DNA of 64,000 nt from Bog-756 sp963833585 (GTDB taxonomy: Bacteria > Actinomycetota > Acidimicrobiia > Acidimicrobiales > RAAP-2), in NCBI GenBank assembly GCA_963833585.1, contig CAWHYF010000005.1, positions 1 through 64,000 on the forward strand. The letters run 5' to 3'. The notes beneath the pieces were generated by a model. It saw only the letters and a list, made by a program, of their open reading frames with translations. It made no database searches and was not told the DNA's origin. Of this stretch, positions 59,704-64,000 are shown in pieces. Positions within the stretch are counted from its first letter, which is position 1. Every line of letters starts with the position of its first letter. A program made the position numbers and the translations under genes.

Positions 59704-59913
59704 GTGGACACCTTCCTGCGGTACATCCAGGTCCGGGCGTTCGGCCGTGGTCTGCGCGGCTACCACACGGCCTGGGTGGTGGTGGGTGTGGCCATCTGGA
59801 TGATCAACCGGGCCCGTAACGCCGACGAGGTGATCTATCGGACCAAGCTCAAGCCCGGTGAGACCCTCACCGTCCGGACCGCCAAGCCTCCGTCCAAGCG
59901 CCGCGGCCACTGA
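59704..59913 (+). CDS. Small membrane-associated protein of unknown function
   Basis: The 69-residue protein has one hydrophobic segment (YHTAWVVVGVAIWMI) and a basic end (RNADEVIYRTKLKPGETLTVRTAKPPSKRR). GTG 59704 lies 3 nt after the preceding stop, so it is the third gene of the small-membrane-protein operon. No family is assigned. Confidence 0.75.
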   Translation: MDTFLRYIQVRAFGRGLRGYHTAWVVVGVAIWMINRARNADEVIYRTKLKPGETLTVRTAKPPSKRRGH

Positions 59914-59950
59914 GCGCCGCGGCCACACGACGACGGGGCAGCTGAACCAG

Positions 59951-60793
59951 TTGGCCCCCACCGCGGATCGGAGCATCCTCCAGCCCGGGGAGCGGGTCCT
60001 GTTGGTCGACGCCAAGCAGCGCCGGTACCTGATCACCCTGCGGCCGGCGGCGTCATTCCACACCCACGTCGGAATCGTCGAACACGACACCTTGATCGGT
60101 ACCCCGGAAGGGTCCACCGTCCTCGGCAGCACCGGACGTCGCTTCCTGGTGGTGCGGCCAACCCTGTCCGACGCCGTCCTCAAGATGCCACGGGGCGCTC
60201 AGGTCATCTACCCGAAGGACCTCGGCGCCATCCTGATCGAAGCCGACATCGCCCCGGGGTCCAGGGTCCTGGAGGCCGGGGTGGGGTCAGGTGCCCTTTC
60301 GATGGCCCTGCTGCGGGCCGGGGCCGAGGTGGTGGGCTACGAGCTCCGCGAGGACTTCGCCGACCGGGCCCGGGCCAACGTGGCGGCCATGCTGGGGCCC
60401 GGGGCGCGCTACCGGGTCGAGTTGCGTGACGTCTACGACGGCATCGGGGAGGAGGGCCTGGACCGGATCCTCCTCGATCTACCTGAGCCGTGGCGGGTGC
60501 TCCCCCATGCCGACCGGGCCCTGCGGCCCGGCGGGATCCTCTGTGCCTACCTCCCGAGCATCAATCAGACGGCCCAGTTGCGGACGGCCATGGAGCGCAG
60601 CGGATTCGGGATGGCCTCGACGCTCGAGGTACTCCACCGGACCTGGCACATCGAGGAGCGATCAGTGCGACCCGACCATCGGATGGTGGGGCACACCGGG
60701 TTCCTCACCACTGGTCGGCGTCTGCTGCCCTTCGACCAGGAGCCGACCGACGACGGGGGAGGGCCCGAACCCACCGATCCGCCCGGAGGCTGA
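59951..60793 (+). CDS. trmI: tRNA (adenine-N1)-methyltransferase
   Basis: TrmI methylates A58 (and in some species A57) of tRNA using S-adenosylmethionine. The N-terminal small domain (LLVDAKQRRYLITL, VLGSTGRRFLVVRPTLSDAVLKMPRGAQVIYPKDLGAIL) is followed by the SAM motif VLEAGVGSGALSMALLRAGAEVVGYE and LDRILLDLPEPW. TTG 59951 gives 280 residues, the length of the mycobacterial enzyme. The frame opens upstream to GTG 59858, overlapping the previous gene. It sits upstream of arc and dop as in mycobacteria. The start is the least certain part. Confidence 0.9.
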   Translation: MAPTADRSILQPGERVLLVDAKQRRYLITLRPAASFHTHVGIVEHDTLIGTPEGSTVLGSTGRRFLVVRPTLSDAVLKMPRGAQVIYPKDLGAILIEADIAPGSRVLEAGVGSGALSMALLRAGAEVVGYELREDFADRARANVAAMLGPGARYRVELRDVYDGIGEEGLDRILLDLPEPWRVLPHADRALRPGGILCAYLPSINQTAQLRTAMERSGFGMASTLEVLHRTWHIEERSVRPDHRMVGHTGFLTTGRRLLPFDQEPTDDGGGPEPTDPPGG

Positions 60794-60812
60794 CCACCCC
60801 CAACCGACGGAG

Positions 60813-61049
60813 TCAGCTCTGCTCGATGAAGATGCACTCCCCGGGGCACTCCTCGGAGGCCTCCACCACGGCGTCCTCGAGGTCATCGGGCACCGCGGCC
60901 ATACCGGCCGAGCCGCCCGGTTCGTTCTTGACGTCGGCGCCGTCCTTCACGTAGGCCAGACCGTCGTCGAGGAGTGTGAACACCGCCGGGGCGATCTCCT
61001 CACAGAGGCCGTCTCCCGTACAGAGATCCTGGTCGATCCAGACCTTCAT
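60813..61049 (-). CDS. Small [3Fe-4S]/[4Fe-4S] ferredoxin
   Basis: The 78-residue protein starts MKVWIDQDLCTGDGLCEEIAPAVFTLLDDGLAYV and ends ECPGECIFIEQS. The cysteine pattern C-x5-C ... C-P-x2-C resembles small [3Fe-4S] ferredoxins of actinobacteria that serve cytochrome P450 or oxygenases. ATG 61049 has GAGGAG about 11 nt upstream; GTG 61061 is an alternative. It is convergent with trmI (19-nt gap). It could receive electrons from KorAB, but nothing here proves it. Confidence 0.88.
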   Translation of the reverse strand: MKVWIDQDLCTGDGLCEEIAPAVFTLLDDGLAYVKDGADVKNEPGGSAGMAAVPDDLEDAVVEASEECPGECIFIEQS

Positions 61050-61354
61050 CAGTTGTGTCACTCCTCGGTGTCTACCGGTGCGTTCGATCTGCGCTGGGCC
61101 CTGTCTGCGGGCTGCCCTCCACGGTGGGACATCCCGGATTGCGGCCCGGCCGGACCGGTGGCCCCGGCGCCCAAGGTCGGACCCGAGGCCGACGCCCTAG
61201 TCACCATGCTATCGGCAACGGCGGCCCCGGTGGCTGACGGGCCGTCAGATCACCCCTCCGGGCTGGCCTTCCCCGGTCCCCGGGGCCCACCGGACGCGCC
61301 GGTGGTTGCCGGCCTCCGGTGTAGGGTCGCCAGAGGTGACCACATGCGAGCGAG
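61050..61354. other. Divergent spacer between ferredoxin and arc
   Basis: This 305-bp region holds the arc -10 TAGGGT at 61322-61327 (about 28 nt before GTG 61355). It also holds a minus-strand TAGCAT (61211-61206) that could serve the ferredoxin. A 49-codon minus-strand ORF (61207-61058) ends beside the ferredoxin start but has no supporting homology. No other element was seen. Confidence 0.5.
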
Positions 61355-63142
61355 GTGATTCCTACGGTTGAGTTCGATGACGGGCACGATGATCGCCGGC
61401 CGGTGGGGGACGAGCAGGACGACGACCTCGACGCGTTGCGGATACGGGCTCACGCCGCGGAGGAGGAGGTCACGGTGCTCCGCCGTCGCCTCCAGGAGAG
61501 CCCGCGCCGGGTGCAGACCCTGGAGGAGAAACTGCTCGAGACCAAGGGACAGCTGGCCCAGGCCATCTCGCAGAACGAGAAGTTGACCTTCACCCTCCAG
61601 ACGGCCAAGGAGCACGTGGCCAACCTCCGGGAGGAGGTGGAGAAGTTGACCCAGCCCCCGGCCGCCTACGGGACCTACCTCGGCGCCAACGACGACGGCA
61701 CGGTCGACGTCTTCTCCGGCGGCCGGAAGATGCGGGTCTCCCTGCACCCCGACATCGAGGCCGGGGACCTGGAGCGGGGCAACGAGGTGGTGCTCAATGA
61801 GTCTCTCAACGTGATCCTGGCCCGTCAGGGCGAGGGCTCGGGCGAGGTGGTGGTGCTGAAGGAGGTGCTGGAGGACGGGACGCGGGCCCTGGTCTTCGGC
61901 CGCGCCGACGAGGAACGGGTGGCCGAGCTCTCCGACGCCCTGCTCGGCGTCAAGCTTCGGGCCGGTGACACCGTGCTCATGGAATCCCGGACCGGGCTGC
62001 TCATCGAGAAGCTGGCCCGGCCCGAGGTCGAAGAGCTGGTACTCGAGGAAGTCCCCGATGTCACCTACGCCGACGTGGGAGGGCTCGACGACCAGATCGA
62101 GGCCATCACCGACGCGGTCGAGCTGCCGTACCTGTACCGGGAGCTGTACACCGAACACAAGCTGCCCGCCCCCAAGGGCATCCTCCTGTACGGTCCGCCC
62201 GGATGCGGGAAGACGCTCATCGCCAAGGCGGTGGCCAACTCCCTGGCCAAGAAAGTGGCCGAGGTGACCGGCAACACCAACGCCCGCAGCTATTTCCTCA
62301 ACATCAAGGGTCCCGAGCTCCTCAACAAGTACGTGGGAGAGACCGAGCGACAGATCCGGCTGGTGTTCCAGCGGGCCAGGGAGAAGTCCGAGGAGGGCGT
62401 CCCGGTCATCGTGTTCTTCGACGAGATGGACTCCCTGTTCCGGACCCGGGGGACCGGCATCTCCTCGGACATGGAATCGACCATCGTGCCGCAGCTGCTG
62501 GCCGAGATCGACGGCGTGGAGACATTGAAGGACGTGATCGTCATCGGGGCCTCCAACCGCGAGGACCTGATCGACCCGGCCATCCTGCGGCCCGGCCGCC
62601 TGGACGTCAAGATCCGTATCGAGCGGCCCAACGAGGTGGCCGCCTCCCAGATCTTCTCCCGCTATCTGACCCCCGACCTTCCGCTGGATGCCGAGGAGGT
62701 CCGGACCCTGGGCGGGGGGGACCCGGCCAAGGCCACCCAGGCCATGATCGAGGCCACGGTGGCCGAGATGTACCGCAACGACGAGGAGAACCGGTTCCTC
62801 GAGGTGACCTACCAGAACGGGGACAAGGAGGTCCTCTACTACCGGGATTTCTCGTCGGGGGCCATGATCGAGAACATCGTCCGGCGGGCCAAGAAGCTGG
62901 CCATCAAGCGGGCCATCGCCGAGGAGACCCGGGGGATCCGCACCGAAGACCTCCTGGAGTCGATCCGTCAGGAGTACAAGGAGAATGAGGATCTTCCCAA
63001 CACCACCAATCCTGACGACTGGGCGAAGATCTCCGGCAAGAAGGGCGAGCGGATCGTCTACATCCGCACGCTCATCAGCGACCGGGACGAGACCAAGGGC
63101 GGCCGGTCGATCGAGCGGGTGGGTACCGGTCAGTATCTCTGA
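61355..63142 (+). CDS. arc: Proteasome-associated AAA ATPase (Arc/Mpa)
   Basis: The 595-residue hexameric ATPase unfolds pupylated proteins and feeds the 20S proteasome. The N-terminal coiled coil (EEEVTVLRRRLQESPRRVQTLEEKLLETKGQL) binds Pup. Two OB domains follow, then the AAA domain with Walker A GPPGCGKT (280-287) and Walker B VIVFFDEMD (D356/E357). The C-terminus ends GTGQYL, with the penultimate Tyr that docks into the proteasome. GTG 61355 follows a GAGCGAG site. dop follows with its own leaderless promoter, as in the conserved Pup gene cluster. Confidence 0.97.
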   Translation: MIPTVEFDDGHDDRRPVGDEQDDDLDALRIRAHAAEEEVTVLRRRLQESPRRVQTLEEKLLETKGQLAQAISQNEKLTFTLQTAKEHVANLREEVEKLTQPPAAYGTYLGANDDGTVDVFSGGRKMRVSLHPDIEAGDLERGNEVVLNESLNVILARQGEGSGEVVVLKEVLEDGTRALVFGRADEERVAELSDALLGVKLRAGDTVLMESRTGLLIEKLARPEVEELVLEEVPDVTYADVGGLDDQIEAITDAVELPYLYRELYTEHKLPAPKGILLYGPPGCGKTLIAKAVANSLAKKVAEVTGNTNARSYFLNIKGPELLNKYVGETERQIRLVFQRAREKSEEGVPVIVFFDEMDSLFRTRGTGISSDMESTIVPQLLAEIDGVETLKDVIVIGASNREDLIDPAILRPGRLDVKIRIERPNEVAASQIFSRYLTPDLPLDAEEVRTLGGGDPAKATQAMIEATVAEMYRNDEENRFLEVTYQNGDKEVLYYRDFSSGAMIENIVRRAKKLAIKRAIAEETRGIRTEDLLESIRQEYKENEDLPNTTNPDDWAKISGKKGERIVYIRTLISDRDETKGGRSIERVGTGQYL

Positions 63143-63155
63143 GTACGGGCCGGGA

Positions 63156-63161
63156 TAGGGT
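63156..63161 (+). promoter_or_regulatory. Leaderless -10 of dop
   Basis: TAGGGT lies 6 nt before GTG 63168 with no Shine-Dalgarno site. Confidence 0.6.
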
Positions 63162-63167
63162 CGGCGC

Positions 63168-64000
63168 GTGGCCATTCCCAAGGTCTGCGGCATCGAGACC
63201 GAGTACGGCATCCAGGTCGTCCACGGGGACCCGAACCCCATCGCGGCCTCCTCCGTGCTCATCAACGCCTACGCCCACGACGTGGCCCGCCAGCAGACCG
63301 GGTGGGACTTCGAAGACGAGGCACCGGGCAACGACGCCCGGGGATTCGCCCGGGAGGGCTCCATGCCGCCGCAGGTGGAGACCCACCTGGTCAACACGGT
63401 CCTCACCAACGGTGCCCGCTACTACGTCGACCACGCCCATCCGGAGTTCTCCACCCCCGAGTGCCGCGACGCCCTGGAGTGCCTTCGCTACGACCGGGCC
63501 GGCGAGCAGATCCTGATCCGCTCCATGGCGGCGGCCGACCTCGCCTCCCACGACGGTTCCCGGCTGGTCATCTACAAGAACAACTCCGACGGGAAGGGCA
63601 ACTCCTACGGCGCCCACGAGAACTACTTGATGGACCGGGCCGCCCCGTTCAACCGGATCGTGGCCGGAGTCACCCCCCACTTCGTGACCCGCCAGATCTT
63701 CGCCGGCTCCGGCAAGGTCGGCGCCGAGACCGCCACCCACGACGGCACCGCCGTGGACTTCCAGCTGTCCCAACGGGCCGAGTTCTTCGAGGAGCAGGTG
63801 GGCCTCGAGACCACCCTCAAACGACCGATCGTCAACACCCGGGACGAGCCGCACGCCGATCCCCATCGCTACCGCAGGCTGCACGTGATCATCGGTGACG
63901 CCAACTTGGCCGAAGTGGCCACCTTCCTGAAGGTGGGTACCACGGCGCTGGTGCTGGCCATGATCGAGGACGACGTGTCGACCAGCCGGAGCCTGTCCCT
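63168..64000 (+). CDS. dop: Depupylase/deamidase Dop (3' end outside window)
   Basis: The first 277 residues are visible; the gene runs off the right edge. The carboxylate-amine ligase-like fold starts VCGIETEYGIQVVHGDPNPIAASSVLINAYAH, with the Glu/Tyr of GIETEYGI at the active site. RLVIYKNNSDGKGNSYGAHENYLM follows. Dop deamidates PupGln and removes Pup from substrates. Its SSVLIN and DGKGNSYG features and its place directly after arc favour Dop over the ligase PafA. Pup and the proteasome genes prcB/prcA should follow outside the window. Confidence 0.94.
   Translation, partial: MAIPKVCGIETEYGIQVVHGDPNPIAASSVLINAYAHDVARQQTGWDFEDEAPGNDARGFAREGSMPPQVETHLVNTVLTNGARYYVDHAHPEFSTPECRDALECLRYDRAGEQILIRSMAAADLASHDGSRLVIYKNNSDGKGNSYGAHENYLMDRAAPFNRIVAGVTPHFVTRQIFAGSGKVGAETATHDGTAVDFQLSQRAEFFEEQVGLETTLKRPIVNTRDEPHADPHRYRRLHVIIGDANLAEVATFLKVGTTALVLAMIEDDVSTSRSLS

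Noticed and set aside
61058..61207. 49-codon minus-strand ORF ending beside the ferredoxin start
   Set aside because: Its ATG lies inside the TAGCAT hexamer and it has no homology or Shine-Dalgarno site; codon pattern is not persuasive.

Overview
The window is a stretch of a high-G+C Gram-positive chromosome, most likely an actinobacterium of the class Acidimicrobiia. Four things support this: the 16S sequence; a Pup-proteasome gene pair (arc/mpa, then dop); a fused FbiC for coenzyme F420; and the actinobacterial gene order gcvH - FHA protein (garA-like) - MerR regulator - DUF151 nuclease. Class-level placement is inference from memory of these families; no database was searched.

Layout. 0-6 kb: the 3' end of a DipZ-like gene, then a complete rRNA operon (promoter, 16S, spacer without tRNA, 23S, 5S, terminator hairpin); long complementary strands flank 16S and 23S as precursor-processing stems. 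6-12 kb: an RGG-rich TPR protein, class I fructose-bisphosphate aldolase, and 2-oxoacid:ferredoxin oxidoreductase korAB. 12-16.4 kb: DUF1697, a lipoprotein with seven C-x5-C modules, a DUF1015 protein and an SGNH hydrolase. 16.8-23.1 kb: pgsA coupled to a mannose-1-phosphate guanylyltransferase/phosphomannomutase-like fusion, then gcvH-garA-merR-DUF151. 23.4-30.3 kb: envelope and membrane proteins, an MDR-family reductase and a prolyl-oligopeptidase-like S9 peptidase. 30.4-30.6 kb: an AT-richer non-coding island with dyads and a terminator-like hairpin. 30.8-34.1 kb: thiamine thiazole/pyrimidine operon thiO-thiS-thiG-thiD. 34.3-40.5 kb: glutamate synthase gltBD. 40.7-45.7 kb: universal stress protein, VOC protein, C40 peptidase, acyl-CoA ligase. 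45.8-56.1 kb: minus-strand pentose-phosphate block tkt-tal-gnd-zwf-pgl followed by fbiC-LOG. 56.2-59.9 kb: FIST protein, bicupin, thioesterase and three small membrane-type ORFs. 60-64 kb: trmI, ferredoxin, arc and dop (cut by the right edge).

Themes. Central carbon and nitrogen metabolism is concentrated here: 2-oxoglutarate can be met by KorAB, GltBD and a GarA-like FHA protein, while the pentose-phosphate genes sit beside F420 biosynthesis. At least fifteen genes show the same start architecture, a TAnnnT-like hexamer 5-9 nt before the start codon, meaning leaderless or almost leaderless transcripts. Genes inside operons instead use Shine-Dalgarno sites or overlapping stop/start codons.

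Cautions. Four conserved genes (the TPR protein, the MerR regulator, the MDR reductase and the S9 peptidase) are each broken by a single apparent 1-nt frameshift, all between 6.2 and 25.6 kb. Assembly indels are the simplest explanation. Short tandem repeats of 12-23 bp recur in intergenic regions and at gene 3' ends. I found no CRISPR array, insertion sequence, prophage, tRNA gene or obvious defence system. I cannot claim a new biological system. The most interesting unexplained items are the 30.4-30.6 kb non-coding island, the 21-bp divergent promoter at 25.29 kb and the seven-module lipoprotein.
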